The position numbers and the translations under genes are program-made. A DNA stretch of 64,000 nucleotides from NCBI GenBank assembly GCA_016169945.1, contig JADLSH010000363.1:310001-374000 (forward strand). The letters are read 5' to 3'. The notes beneath the pieces are model-generated. The model saw only the letters and a list, made by a program, of their open reading frames with translations. It made no database searches and was not told the DNA's origin. This document shows, piece after piece, positions 45,161 through 57,026 of the stretch (position 1 is the stretch's first letter; each line of letters starts with the position of its first letter). Origin of the DNA: Trachythela sp. YZ-2020. Taxonomy: Eukaryota; Cnidaria; Anthozoa; Malacalcyonacea; Clavulariidae.

Positions 45161-48100
45161 ACCGAAGGTTCTCCGACCATTTACCCGATCAAGGTGGTAT
45201 CTGGTCGAATCCGTGAACAGATTACTGGTGCTAAACTGAGAAGTAATCCGCATAACCTGATCAACGTTACATTAGAAAACCCATTACAAGCCGCGCCACT
45301 ACCTAATTTAATACATACTCAAGTTAGCAATTCCATGACAATGTCTAGCTCAGATATAGAAATCTCACCATCTCAAGGCCTGGTGTCTACCCTTCCCAAA
45401 TTTTTTCTTTCCAATGTACGATCCATATCCAATAAAGTAGACGATCTTGATGTAGTCGTCCAAAGAAATGGCATAGATTTTGCGGGAATTACAGAGACAT
45501 GGCTGAATCCTAGCATCCCGGATAGCAGTATAAATATCCATGATTTTAACCTGGTTAGAAAAGATCGCTCTGGTCAACGTGGGGGTGGAGTTTGTGCATT
45601 CGTAAAATCAAATATCCCATTCATGCCTCTTCCAGACCTATGTTGTCCGGATCATGAGAGTCTGTGGCTAAAACTTCGACCCTATCGACTTCCCCGGGAA
45701 TATTCCTGCATAGTTGTTGGACTTGTATACCATCCACCACAGGCCGATAATAACGAACTGTATGACCACCTCATAACCTCATTGGACAAAATTTTAGCAT
45801 CTTACCCAACAGCAGGTGTAATTGTTATGGGTGACTTTAACCAGTTCGACTCCAAACGCCTTTGTAGAAACACGTCACTTAAACAAATTGTAAAGAAACC
45901 TACCCGTGGGAATGCAACTTTAGATTTAATATTTACTAATATGAAACGGTGTTACAATGACCCGGAAATACTCCCTGCTATTGGACAATCGGATCACATG
46001 TCAGTCCTGTTACACCCGGTTAGTAACGATCAGCGCCCAAATACCATTACCAAAGTCTGGGTCAGAAAGCGGAAGCAATCAAATATGCAGGCATTTGGTC
46101 GATTTCTTTTGGATCTTAACTGGAATGTACTTTCGCAGCTACCCGATTGTCAAAAAATGTGTGACCTGTTTTATGACATTATTCTCATGGGTTTGGACAC
46201 AATCTTTCCCCAAAAGCTGTTAAACTTCACTGTAGAGACAAAGCGTGGATTACTCCTGAAATCAAACTTCTCATCTCCCAAAGACAAAAGGCCTTTGCCT
46301 TGGGAAATACAATTGAATACAACAAATTGCGAAATAAAGTAATTCACGTCGTGAAACAGGCAAAGTCTAAATACTTCGAGTCTCAAGTGAATCATTTAAA
46401 AAATTCAAAGCCAAGGAAATGGTGGAGTGCTATTAAAAACCTAGCTGGCTTTTCTTTAAAGCCTGCCTTCCATTCTGCAGAGGTGAATGGAACTATCTTG
46501 CAGGGACGAGACTTAGCACTCGCTGTTAATAACGGGTTTTAGCCGCCACTAAATCGTTACCGCCGCTTTCAATTACTGATAAATTATCTGTGGAAGAACC
46601 TACCGTTTTGTACCCTATCTCCGTTGTTGATGTCGAATCGCGTTTAAAAGCAGTTAAATCGAATAAAGCTCCTGGTCCAGACTCTCTGCCAAATTGGATT
46701 CTCAATAATTTTTCAATGGAGATTTCAGAACCTGTGACAATGATTTTTAATGCCTCCATTAAACAAGCACAAGTTCCAACGCAGTGGAAAGATGCAAATG
46801 TCGTTCCCGTCCCTAAGACATCCCCGGTCACGGATATATCTTCAGACCTGCGACCTATATCTCTGACCGCCACGCTCTCAAAAGTTCTTGAATCATTTCC
46901 ATTTCAATGGATTATGGATACCATTAAGTCTCAGTTGGACCCAAAGCAATTTGGATCGTTAAAAGGCTCTTCTACGATAGACGCATTAATTAGCATGTTC
47001 CACTGTTGGTATTCTAACACAGACGGCAATGGCGAGACTGTTCGTGTTTTCTGCTTGACTTTAGTAAAGCATTCGACAGAATCAACCACAAAATCCTGAT
47101 AAAAAGATGCAATTACTAAATATTGATAAATCCTTAATAAACTGGGTTATTGATTTCCTGATGCAAAGAAGACAGAGGGTGAAATTGGGTTCTTCGTTCT
47201 CTGATTGGTCCTTGGTAAATGGAGGCGTCCCGCAAGGTACAATCCTTGGCCCATTACTTTTTCTCATCATGGTCAACGATTTGGCTATTAACCACAAAGA
47301 TAGATGGAAATATGTTGACGACACTAGTCTCTCAGAAACAATCGGTAAAGGTTGTCAAAGTAACCTGCAATCCGTTATTAATAATATCGATCAATGGTGC
47401 ACGGAAAATGATATGATGCTTAATCGTTCTAAATGCAAAGAACTAATTATCTCGTTCGCTAAGGACGTCCTAATCTTCGACCATTGTTTATTAAAGATCA
47501 CTGTATGTCCCCAGTTTTATCAGCAAAGGTTCTTGGTCTGTACTTTTCTTCTGATCTTAGTTGGAACTTACATGTTGAACACATAGTATACAAGGCATCA
47601 AAGAGACTTTTTTTTCTCCGAGTGCTTAAACGCAGCGGTCTTGGAGGGAGTTCTCTAATTCAAGTTTATACCACATGTATACGACCTGTGCTTGAATATG
47701 CATGCCAGGTTTGGAACTTAAACTCCCCTGACTACTTAAAGGAAGAAATCGAAAGAATTCAGAAGCGAGCCCTACGAATAATATGTCCTGACCTGTCATA
47801 CCGCAAAGCCTTGGAAGTTTATGAAATATCCTTGCTCTCTCAAAGACGAAATAATTTATGTAAATCCTATTTTAAGAAACTTCTCAACCCGGAAAATAAG
47901 TTGAATGAACTCATCCCTAATAAACGCGAGGACTTACGTACTTACAATCTACGTAACGATCAGCATATTAACTTAATTAATTGTAAGACTACAAGATTTA
48001 GTAAAAGTTTTATTCCTTCTAGTATCGTATCATATAATGATTCATTTTAATTGTAATATAAATTTTAGTTTTAATATACCGTATATATTACTATATGTAT

Positions 48101-48196
48101 TAGTTTTTATCATGTAATTTAAATATCAACTCTGTACAATTCAGCTCTTAGCTGCCATTCAGATTTTGTAATAAAATTCAATTCAATTCAATTCAA
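45161..48196 (+). mobile_element. 3-kb CR1/L2-like LINE inserted into B2
   Basis: It carries an APE-type endonuclease (45194-46342, with NVRSISNKVDDL, ITETWL, GGGVCAFVK, MGDFNQFD and SDHMSV) and a reverse transcriptase in several frames (46300-46542, 46590-47099, 47107-47586, 47484-48050) with APGPDSLP, SSDLRPISL, GVPQGTILGPLLF and YVDD. Frame breaks near 46330, 46540, 47100 and 47480 make it inactive. The 3' end is a short (AATTC)n tail, directly joined to B2 codon 7 or 8. It entered after the fourth codon region of B2 (45151-45160), and about 6-9 bases of B2 are missing. Confidence 0.9.
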
Positions 48197-49090
48197 GTGC
48201 AAGGAGCTGTTTTGACAGTGGCTGTTTCCTTGGGAGTTCTTGGAAATATACCAGTCATCGTGTCAATATGTCTGAAACGAAGTCTGCTCAAAAACAACTA
48301 CTACTATCTCATTCTCCACTTGGCAATTTGCGATTTCTTCTATTTATTTTTCTTCACACCAGGTATTTATTCCATTTTCACCGCTAGTCCTTTCATTCCA
48401 TCAACTTCCTATCTTCTGTGTAAGATCTGGTGGCCTGCGCACACGGTAGTTTTTACCGCTGGAGCAAACTTTCTGATTCTAATTTCCATACTTCGCTACC
48501 GCGCAATTGTACATCCACTTAAACCTGCTGTAAGCCGGAGAACGCTGAAATTGGTTTCAACTTTCGTCTACGTGTTGGCCACAATATGTATCATTCCATA
48601 TGTCTTGGTACTAAAATTTGATGAGACTGTTGGCTGCTATGAAGAATGGCCATTGGAATCACTCGACCTTGCCTATACAGTGTTCCTAGGAAGCGTTCAA
48701 TATTATATACCAGTCGCATTCCTATCTGTTATTTATTATAAGATAGGCAAAGAAATCTTGTTACGCAATAACAGAGTTTACCGGATGGACGCTCGCACCC
48801 AGATTCGACAAGAAAACGCACCTGCGTGGCTTCAACGCTTAAAAATTCGGAATGTAAAACCATTGTTTGTTTGCTTCACGATCGTCGCGTCTTTTATAGT
48901 GTCCGGGTTCCCAGCGCAGGTTCTGTGGATTGTTTTTAAAAGTGCGTCAAAAGAGATACCAAGCTACTTTTTGCTGCTTGATGCGCTGTATATATTCGGG
49001 ACTACGGTTATTAATCCTTACGTATACGGAGCCCTGGATAAGAAAGTATTTTCTCTTTTTAAACATTGTCGAACGAAAACAAGAAGATAG
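48197..49090 (+). pseudogene. B2: type B receptor separated from its start codon
   Basis: From VQGAVLTV to the stop, the frame is fully open and differs from B1 at only a few residues. All class A landmarks (GN, LAICD, the Cys pair, LRY, NPYVY) are kept. The ATG and first codons remain at 45151-45160, 3 kb upstream, before a LINE. In the LINE tail there is an in-frame stop (TAG at 48149) and no ATG before codon 1 here, so a normal start is lost. The intact frame means the hit is recent. It could still be rescued by splicing or by a start supplied from the LINE, but I see no evidence for either. Confidence 0.85.
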
Positions 49091-50180
49091 AAAACATTTT
49101 TGGTTTCGCTTAGCGCGTTACGATGCAGCAGATGACGACTAGCCTGCGTGGCAGGCGGTATTAGAGGGCACGAAAGGCGGGCACGAAAGCGGACACAAAA
49201 GCAACTTCATTAAACTTATAATAGCAAGATATTCTGTTTATTGGCTGCATAGCATGAAAGCACTCTGATACAGTAACTGCCGATTGACTCATTTGACCAC
49301 CATCTGCTGCACGATAGTTCTTAGTCAGCAAACTATATAGGGATGATACATTAGAGGACACATTTTGATAGCATGCAGTGTCATTTTGAACACTGAAATG
49401 TTTTCATCCTCTGTAAAGATTACATAATAATAATAATAATAACTAATGAGCATAGACTATAGACTGCTGACGTTCTGTTGCCAGTGATCTAAATAATATT
49501 ACTGGAATAATATTTTAAGTATTAATTAAGAGGACCAATCGAAGCTGAACGTTAATAGAGGAACAGTTTAAATAGAACCGATAGAGTTATCCAATTTAGA
49601 TAAAGTTAGTTTAGTTTAGGTTTCCTCCTGATGTAATGACCAATCAGAGATGTCCTTACTAAACCTCCACGAAGAACAGTTTAGAACTGATAGAGCTATC
49701 CAATTTAGATCAAATTAGTTTAGTCTGACTGATAGTATAAATAGAGTTAGTTTATAGTTTAGCTTTCCATTGGTAATTACACTGGACCAATACGATACGG
49801 CACTTACTGGACATCTGGGGAGTGCAGTTTAGGCAGAATTGTTAGAGCTTTCTAGCATGAATAAAGTCAGGATAACACCCTAGACATAACGTCACCAAGC
49901 TATGCACAGGTTTTCCAAGTAGTTTAACCCCATCAATGAACTTATACAAGTACAGTATATCTTCTATAAGCGAATAAATATGATAAAAAACCTACACTCA
50001 AATTTTGTTATAAGTATGATTGTAAAATTTTTATAATTATCTTTACTTTGAATATTTGCCTCCTATAGAAAACCTTATCAGCGATTCATTTTGCAATTTG
50101 AATATGAAAGAAACCAAGTGGGTTTAAGTTTACTCTTTATTAGTTAGTCTCTATCAGTTTAAATACTAATAACGCGTAGA
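49091..50180 (+). repeat. Spacer between B2 and A2
   Basis: Same as 38930-39990 but without the 38342-38929 insertion, so it serves as the empty site. No gene. Confidence 0.8.
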
Positions 50181-50181
50181 G

Positions 50182-50187
50182 TATAAA
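50182..50187 (+). promoter_or_regulatory. Candidate TATA box of A2
   Basis: TATAAA conserved at the same distance from the A start codons as in A1, A3 and A4. Confidence 0.4.
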
Positions 50188-50206
50188 CAACTTAATCACA
50201 CAGCAG

Positions 50207-51286
50207 ATGTTCACAGCTTTTTTAAAGTTCCGTGTACCGCAGTATAGGCTAACTCTCTTCGAAGTTGACTCTAGTTTTCCATATATCATACTGAATTTGA
50301 AAATATCTACCAAGGCAATGAGTCAGGACTACATATTTGGTTCAGTCAGTTTGCTGATAGTCGTGTTCGGTTCTATTGGCAATTTCATGGTTATTTTTTC
50401 ATTATATCAACAAAAAATGTTAGTAAAGAAGAATAATCATTATTATCTCGTCTTACATTTGGCAATTTACGATCTGGCGTGCCTGCTTTTTACCGTGGAG
50501 TATATCTACACATACTTTACTGGAAACCTTTTCGCTTTTTCTACGGTCTTTTGTAAAATGTGGCCGACAATTCATACATTGTTCTTCATTATGGAAGGAG
50601 CGGTTATGGTACTAATCTCGCTGATTCGTTTCCGCGCTGTATTTTACCCGTTCCGAGCGTCTTTGAGAAGATGGCAAATAAACGTGGCTTTAGGACTGGC
50701 TTGGGTGTTCGCCATTTTATGTATAGCTCCGTTTTTCTTCATGTGTACCTTTTCTTCCCAAATTGGTTGTGACGTAAATTGGCCTAGTCAGACATTCAGA
50801 GTTGCTTACACAATATTCTTATCTGGTGTAGAATATTTTATACCATTGATATTGCTATCCTTTGTATATCAGAGAATGTATTTGAGAATTTGCGAGCAAA
50901 GCAAACGAAGGAAGCTCCTAACGGTCTCGATTGATACAAGGGAGGATTTTCAAAAAGGAACGCTGTTTCAAAGATTTAAAAGGGACAAAAACGGACGTAT
51001 ATTTTTAGCCAGTTTTATCATAGTTCTCTGTTATGCAGTGTCTGCCTTTCCCCAGCAATGTCTAGCAATATTAATCACCATTGGCACACCAGTGCCCCCA
51101 ATGTATTATACCGCCTCTTATATCCTCTTCATCGCTGGAGTGTGTTCACTAAACCCGTTCATATATAAAGTTTTGGATAAGAGAGTGTTTTTTGATTTGA
51201 AACGATTCATGAGGAAAACGATCAGACGATTTTCATCAATATCCAAAAGAAGTACGCTCACAGAACTTGAAGAAACTCATCTTTGA
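50207..51286 (+). CDS. A2: class A G-protein-coupled receptor, intact
   Basis: 359 codons, the same receptor as A1 with a handful of substitutions, for example Q11-Y after P instead of L, FEVD for LEVE in the leader, C-to-Y at 67, S for P-associated A at 151, and H at 358. All structural landmarks are kept: GN 58-59, LAIYD 85-89, Cys116, Cys188, I-R-F 140-142 and NPFIY 316-320. The leader FEVDSS links it with A3 and A4, while A0 and A1 share LEVESS. Met38 is again a likely true start. Confidence 0.9.
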   Translation: MFTAFLKFRVPQYRLTLFEVDSSFPYIILNLKISTKAMSQDYIFGSVSLLIVVFGSIGNFMVIFSLYQQKMLVKKNNHYYLVLHLAIYDLACLLFTVEYIYTYFTGNLFAFSTVFCKMWPTIHTLFFIMEGAVMVLISLIRFRAVFYPFRASLRRWQINVALGLAWVFAILCIAPFFFMCTFSSQIGCDVNWPSQTFRVAYTIFLSGVEYFIPLILLSFVYQRMYLRICEQSKRRKLLTVSIDTREDFQKGTLFQRFKRDKNGRIFLASFIIVLCYAVSAFPQQCLAILITIGTPVPPMYYTASYILFIAGVCSLNPFIYKVLDKRVFFDLKRFMRKTIRRFSSISKRSTLTELEETHL

Positions 51287-53261
51287 ATATTACTATATGC
51301 AGAGACTGTAGCCATCTGATTTGGATCACCGAAAATAACTGTCACCGAAAATAACTGAGCCTCAAACAAGTTCTATAGTTAATACAGACTTTTCAACTCT
51401 GACACTATTTAAATACTCTCTTCGTGTTGTTTATGTAAAATAGAAAAATCTTCTGCATAATATCATCTTGTAAATTTACTGAGTCATTAAAAACAAAACA
51501 CAAAATTCCAGGTGATATTTTGACTCTATTTCAATGCCATTGTCAAACCAAACTATATTGTAATGCACGATAATGCACGAACAAAGAGTGCTTTAAACGA
51601 TTGTCTTCGGTTTAAAATAAACGAAATCTTATAAACTTTTCCATTCGTGAATTCGGGCGCCATCTTGCCGTGCTGATATAAACTATAACGGCACGGCCGT
51701 GCGTTGTTGCTATATAAAATGCACACACGTGGTACAAATTGACCAATAAGAACGCGAGTTTACGAAAATTGAGTATTAATTAAGGATTAAAGCACTGTGT
51801 GAGTGCGTTATCGAGATTTACAAGCACGAGTTCACGAACAAGGAACGAGAGTTTCATACTGCACGAGACGCAGTCGAGTGCAGTATTAAACTTCGAGTTT
51901 AAATACTGGACTCTTGGAGATAGGCTTGTAGTCTATCTTCACGACAGTTACGACACGGTTACGCCACGGTTACGCCACGGTTACGACCATATGGAAACCA
52001 GGCTTAAGAGAAACCAAAAATGTTTTCTATCTTCTTGTTTTCGTTTGACAATGTTTAAAAAGAGAAAATACTTTCTTATCCAGTGCTCCGTATACGTAAG
52101 GATTAATAACCGTAGTCCCGAATATAAACAGCGCATCAAGCAGCAAAAATTATGTTGGTATCTCTTTTGACGTAGCACCTGAGTAGTTTTAGTGCATCGC
52201 ACTTACATTTTGTGATTTTGCGCACCCAAGATCTTGTTGAAAAGTGCCATACCCTCGAATCTGGAAGCCAAATATGTATTGTATATCCCACATGGGTCTT
52301 TTACTGAAGTTTGGACGATCACAATTTTTGGAAAACAGCTCATGTTTTTGTAGAGCGATATTTAAAAAATCATGTCACGATTATCGTCTACGAAATTATC
52401 ACGATATTCAATAATATTGTGATAAATCCAATGAAAACAATGACCAAACAGTTTAAATTTAAATGAATATGAAAACATATTAACATAAAAAGCTACACTA
52501 ATAACTAATGATATATGCTATATCTTATTATAAACAACAGATTGAAGTAACTATCCTGTTTTTGCATTATATAAAAGCTATGTTAAAATGCGAACCAGTA
52601 TCATGATAGTCATCGACCGTAATGATAATAACGATATATCGTGGCTCAAGTTTCTACCTTCGATACAATAATCAATTAATCATGAGTGAAAATATCACGA
52701 TAGCATCAATATATTATCGAAATATCGCCCAACTCTAGGTTTTTGTTGTATTTGGGTATGTCTCAAACACATACAGTATGTTTCACAAATGTTAACTTGG
52801 TTGAATGTTCAGCGTTCATTTTCAAAAACATTCCTACTTTTGCAAAAGAGAAATAGAGAAAAGTGTGGAAAACAGTTGGTGCTTCCACTTCTTAAAGTGT
52901 AAATATCCTATAAATGTTCATCAAGTGAAAGGAAATTTGCAAAACCTGATTATCGTGTGGGCAGCTTACTTTGCCTGTCTAATTTGCAGAACACATGAGT
53001 TGGAAAGCCCTGACTGTATGTAACCAATGCCTGCAATAGTTGCAGGTGGTGTGCACCCCTTGGTCTCCCTAATATGTGTTGTGAGCCCTGATTGAAACTT
53101 AAATGCAGTAAGATAGTGAAGATACAACAATTTTTTAACATAAGGACAACATTTATTTTAACATTCTTTCATTTTTCAATGTTTGGTAGTTGATTGTAAA
53201 TCAAACAGACCGCTGTTCAATACTTCAATTGCAGAATATGACTAAAGTGGGATAATTCCCA
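51287..53261. repeat. Spacer copy 2 after A2
   Basis: Same as spacer copy 1 but lacking about 340 bases corresponding to 41412-41751. It contains the reversed B tail at 52007-52172. No gene. Confidence 0.75.
52007..52172 (-). pseudogene. Reversed 3' fragment of a B receptor, copy 2
   Basis: Counterpart of 42146-42307 with slightly different small indels (keeps CCAACATA before the TTTTTGCTG region). Frame broken. Confidence 0.85.
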
Positions 53262-53584
53262 CAGCAATGCAAAACGTGTACAATATAGTTTGGTTTGACA
53301 ATGGCATTGAAATAGAGTCAAAATATCACCTGGAATTTTGTGTCTTGTTTTTAATGACTCAGTGAATTTACAAGATGGTATTATTCAGAAGATTTTTCTA
53401 TTTTACATAAACAACACGAAGAAAGTATTTAAATAGTGTCAGAGTTGAAAAGTCTGTATTAACTATAGAACTTGTTTGAGGCTCTTAAAGCAACAGTTCT
53501 TTTCGGTGATCCAAATCAGATGGCTACAGTCCTTGCATAGTAATATTCAAAGAGGAGTTTCTTGAAGTTCTGTGAGCGTACTTC
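53262..53584 (-). pseudogene. Reversed 3' end of an A receptor, copy 2
   Basis: Counterpart of 43395-43700, with the same junction to the LINE fragment. Confidence 0.85.
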
Positions 53585-54575
53585 TTGTGAGCGTACGTAT
53601 CTCCCGTTATAACTCTTGCCGCTCTAGTTTGAAGCCGCTGAACTTTTGTTTTTAGTGTTTGGCTACAATTATTCCAAACAAGGAACAATAGTCAAAATAC
53701 GGGAGGACTAGAGAATTATACATTACTTTTAAGGCATCTTGTTTAACATATTTTTAGCTCGGCGAATGACTCCTATTGCCCTTGACACCTTAGTACTGAG
53801 ATTGTCAATATTCTCTTTCCATGCTAAATTTTCATCAATTACAATTCCCAGACTTTTAGTAGCTTTAACACGTTTTATTTCTTTATCCCCAATCCTAATT
53901 TTAATTTCACCTTCGTTTTGAATATTTGAGATTCTCTTGTACGAACCAATAATCATGTACTCAGTCTTTTCAATATTGAGTGTTAATTTATTCGCTGTTA
54001 ACCAGTCGTGAACATTTTCAAGTTCAATATTTAATCTCACTTCAATATCACCTGCAGTTTCTCCAGTAATCGATAAATTGGTATCATCAGCATACATAGC
54101 TGGCTTTGATGTTTTTAAACAATTAGGCAAATCATTTATGTAAATTAAAAATAGGAGGGGACCCAGGTTAGACCCTTGTGGAACACCACACGAAATATGT
54201 TTTAAAGATGATGTAGTATTATTAACTCTACACACTTGAGTTCTTCCATGTAAGTAGGAAGAAAACAATGCTAACGCACTATCTTTGATTCCGCATAATT
54301 CAAGTTTCTTGATAAGGATCTGGTGATCAACCGTATCAAATGCTTTTTTGAGATCGAGGAAAAGGACCCTGGGCCAGCATCCATGTTTACTAACCAAGAA
54401 TTGGTTATAAAGAGTAAAGAGGATGTAGTTGAATGGCCTTCTCTAAAACCAGACTAAAATTTTGTAAGAATCTGGTTTTCTTTGACATAGCAATTGAGTT
54501 GACCACAGACTAATTTCTCAAATATTTTCGCAACGACTGGTAATACAGATATTGGGCGATAATTACCACACTCTT
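53585..54575 (-). mobile_element. LINE reverse-transcriptase fragment, copy 2
   Basis: Almost identical to 43701-44695, with the long frame at 53729-54397. It has VNNTTSS where copy 1 has NTTSS, so copy 1 lost six bases there (or copy 2 gained them). The identical endpoints show it was duplicated with the unit. Confidence 0.88.
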
Positions 54576-55032
54576 GTTTATTCCCCGATTTATAAATAAC
54601 AAAATTCCCCTATTTATAAATGACAAATGTACAAAATTCTCAAATTATCTCGCAAAATTATTCTTTTACTTAATTTTTATCGCTACATTATGCTGGAGTA
54701 GTCAAGACAACAGGAAAATAGCAACAGGTCATATCTTCTCTAATGAAGAAATAATCTTTTTCGCCATCCAACAAGGACAAAGTTGCAATATGGTCACATA
54801 ATGTGGCAAATTATCAAATGATATCGTAAAATTATTCTTTAGGATATTTTATCGCTATATTATGCTCACGTACCCAAGAGGTAAATAGAATATGGCATAA
54901 TATCTCTTGCGTTTGCTTACGACATCAACTTAGTCACTAACACTTTGTTGTTGTTTTTACTAATACTGTATTTAAAAAGTTCATCTTTTTATCAGCTGTT
55001 GGGCTGGTCTTCTTGAAGGACCCTTAAACGAT
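54576..55032 (+). repeat. 5' flank of B3
   Basis: Starts with two TTCCCC.ATTTATAAAT repeats (54585-54620), then the B 5' flank shared with B1 and B2. No gene. Confidence 0.6.
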
Positions 55033-55911
55033 ATGGCAGTTGACCCTCAAGTGCAAGGAGCTGTTTTGACAGTGGCTGTTTCCTTGGGAGTTCTTGGAAA
55101 TATACCAGTCATCGTGTCAATATGTCTGAAACGAAGTCTGCTCAAAAACAACCACTACTATCTCATTCTCCACTTGGCAATTTGCGATTTCTTCTATTTA
55201 TTTTTCTTCACACCAGGTATTTATTCCATTTTCACCGCTAGCCCTTTCATTCCATCAACTTCCTATCTTCTATGTAAGATCTGGTGGCCTACACACACGG
55301 TAGTTTTTACCGCTGGAGCAAACTTTCTGATTCTAATTTCCATACTTCGCTACCGCGCAATTGTACATCCACTTAAACCTGCTGTAAGCCGGAGAACGCT
55401 GAAATTGGTTTCAACTTTCGTCTACGTGTTGGCCACAATATGCATCATTCCATATGTCTTGGTACTAAAATTTGACGAGACTGTTGGCTGCTATGAAGAA
55501 TGGCCATTGGAATCACTCGACCTTGCCTATACCGTGTTCCTAGGAAGCGTTCAATTTTATATACCAGTCGCGTTCCTATCTGTTATTTATTATAAGATAG
55601 GCAAAGAAATCTTGTTACGCAATAACAGAGTTAACCGGATGGACGCTCGCAGGCTTCAACGCTTAAAAATTCGGAATGTAAAACCATTGTTTGTTTGCTT
55701 CACAATCGTCGCGTCTTTTATAGTGTCCGGGTTCCCAGCGCAGGTTCTGTGGATTGTTTATAAAAGTGCGTCAAAAGAGATACCAACATACTTTTTGCTG
55801 CTTGATGCGCTGTATATATTCGGGACTACGGTTATTAATCCTTACGTATACGGAGCCCTGGATAAGAAAGTATTTTCTCTTTTTAAACATTGTCGAACGA
55901 AAACAAGATAG
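55033..55911 (+). CDS. B3: class A G-protein-coupled receptor, with shortened third intracellular loop
   Basis: 292 codons, near-identical to B1 but missing ten residues in the third intracellular loop (after NRMDAR, where B1 has SQIRQENAPAW) and ending in RTKTR. The 30-base loss keeps the frame. All other landmarks are intact (GN 22-23, LAICD 48-52, Cys81, Cys153, L-R-Y 105-107, NPYVY). That loop is a main contact for G proteins, so signalling could differ. ATG at 55033 sits in the same context as in B1. Confidence 0.9.
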   Translation: MAVDPQVQGAVLTVAVSLGVLGNIPVIVSICLKRSLLKNNHYYLILHLAICDFFYLFFFTPGIYSIFTASPFIPSTSYLLCKIWWPTHTVVFTAGANFLILISILRYRAIVHPLKPAVSRRTLKLVSTFVYVLATICIIPYVLVLKFDETVGCYEEWPLESLDLAYTVFLGSVQFYIPVAFLSVIYYKIGKEILLRNNRVNRMDARRLQRLKIRNVKPLFVCFTIVASFIVSGFPAQVLWIVYKSASKEIPTYFLLLDALYIFGTTVINPYVYGALDKKVFSLFKHCRTKTR

Positions 55912-57000
55912 AAAAATTTTTGGTTTCGCTTAGCGCGTTACGATGCAGCAGATGACGACTAGCCTGCGTGGCAGGCGGTATTAGAGGGCACGAAAGGCGG
56001 GCACGAAAGCGGACACAAAAGCAACTTCATTAAACTTATAATAGCAAGATATTCTGTTTATTGGCTGCATAGCATGAAAGCACTCTGATACAGTAACTGC
56101 CGATTGACTCATTTGACCACCATCTGCTGCACGATAGTTCTTAGTCGGCAAATTATATAGGGATGATACATTAGAGGACACATTTTGATAGCATGCAGTG
56201 TCATTTTGAACACTGAAATGTTTTCATCCTCTGTAAAGATTACATAACAATAATAATAACTTATGAGCATAGACTATAGACTGCTGACGTTCTGTAGTCA
56301 GTGATCTAAATAATATTACTGGAATAATATTTTAAGTATTAATTAAGAGGACCAATCGAAGCTGAACGTTAATAGAAAAACAGTTTAAATAGAACCGATA
56401 GAGTTATCCGATTTAGATAAAGTTAGTTTAGTTTAGGTTTCCTCCTGATGTAATGACCAATCAGAGATGTCCTCACTGGACCTCCAGGAAGAACAGTTTA
56501 GAACTGATAAAGCTATCCAATTTAGATCAAGTTAGTTTAGTCTGATTGATAGTATAAATAGAGTTAGTTTATAGTTTAGCTTTCCATTGGTAATTACACT
56601 GGACCAATACGATACGGCACATTATACTGGACATCTGGGGAGTGCAGTTTAGGCAGAATTGTTAGAGCTTTCTAGCATGAATAAAGTCATGATAACACCC
56701 TAGACATAACGTCACCAAGCTATGCACAGGTTTTCCAAGTAGTTTAACCCCATCAATGAACTTATACAAGTACAGTATATCTTCTATAATCGAATAAATA
56801 TGATAAAAAACCTACACTCAAATTTTGTTATAAGTATGATTGTAACATTTTTATAATTATCTTTACTTTGAATATTTGCCTCCTATAGAAAACCTTATCA
56901 GCGATTCATTTTGCAATTTGAATATGAAAGAAACCAAGTGGGTTTAAGTTTACTCTTTATTAGTTAGTCTCTATCAGTTTAAATACTAATAACGCGTAGA
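55912..57000 (+). repeat. Spacer between B3 and A3
   Basis: Third copy of the B-to-A spacer, without the B1-specific insertion. No gene. Confidence 0.8.
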
Positions 57001-57001
57001 G

Positions 57002-57007
57002 TATAAA
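57002..57007 (+). promoter_or_regulatory. Candidate TATA box of A3
   Basis: TATAAA in the same position relative to the A3 start as in the other A copies. Confidence 0.4.
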
Positions 57008-57026
57008 CAACTTAATCACACAGCAG

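Noticed and set aside
53739..53921. Plus frames over LINE fragments (also 43863-44045)
   Set aside because: Antisense shadows of the reverse-transcriptase frame.
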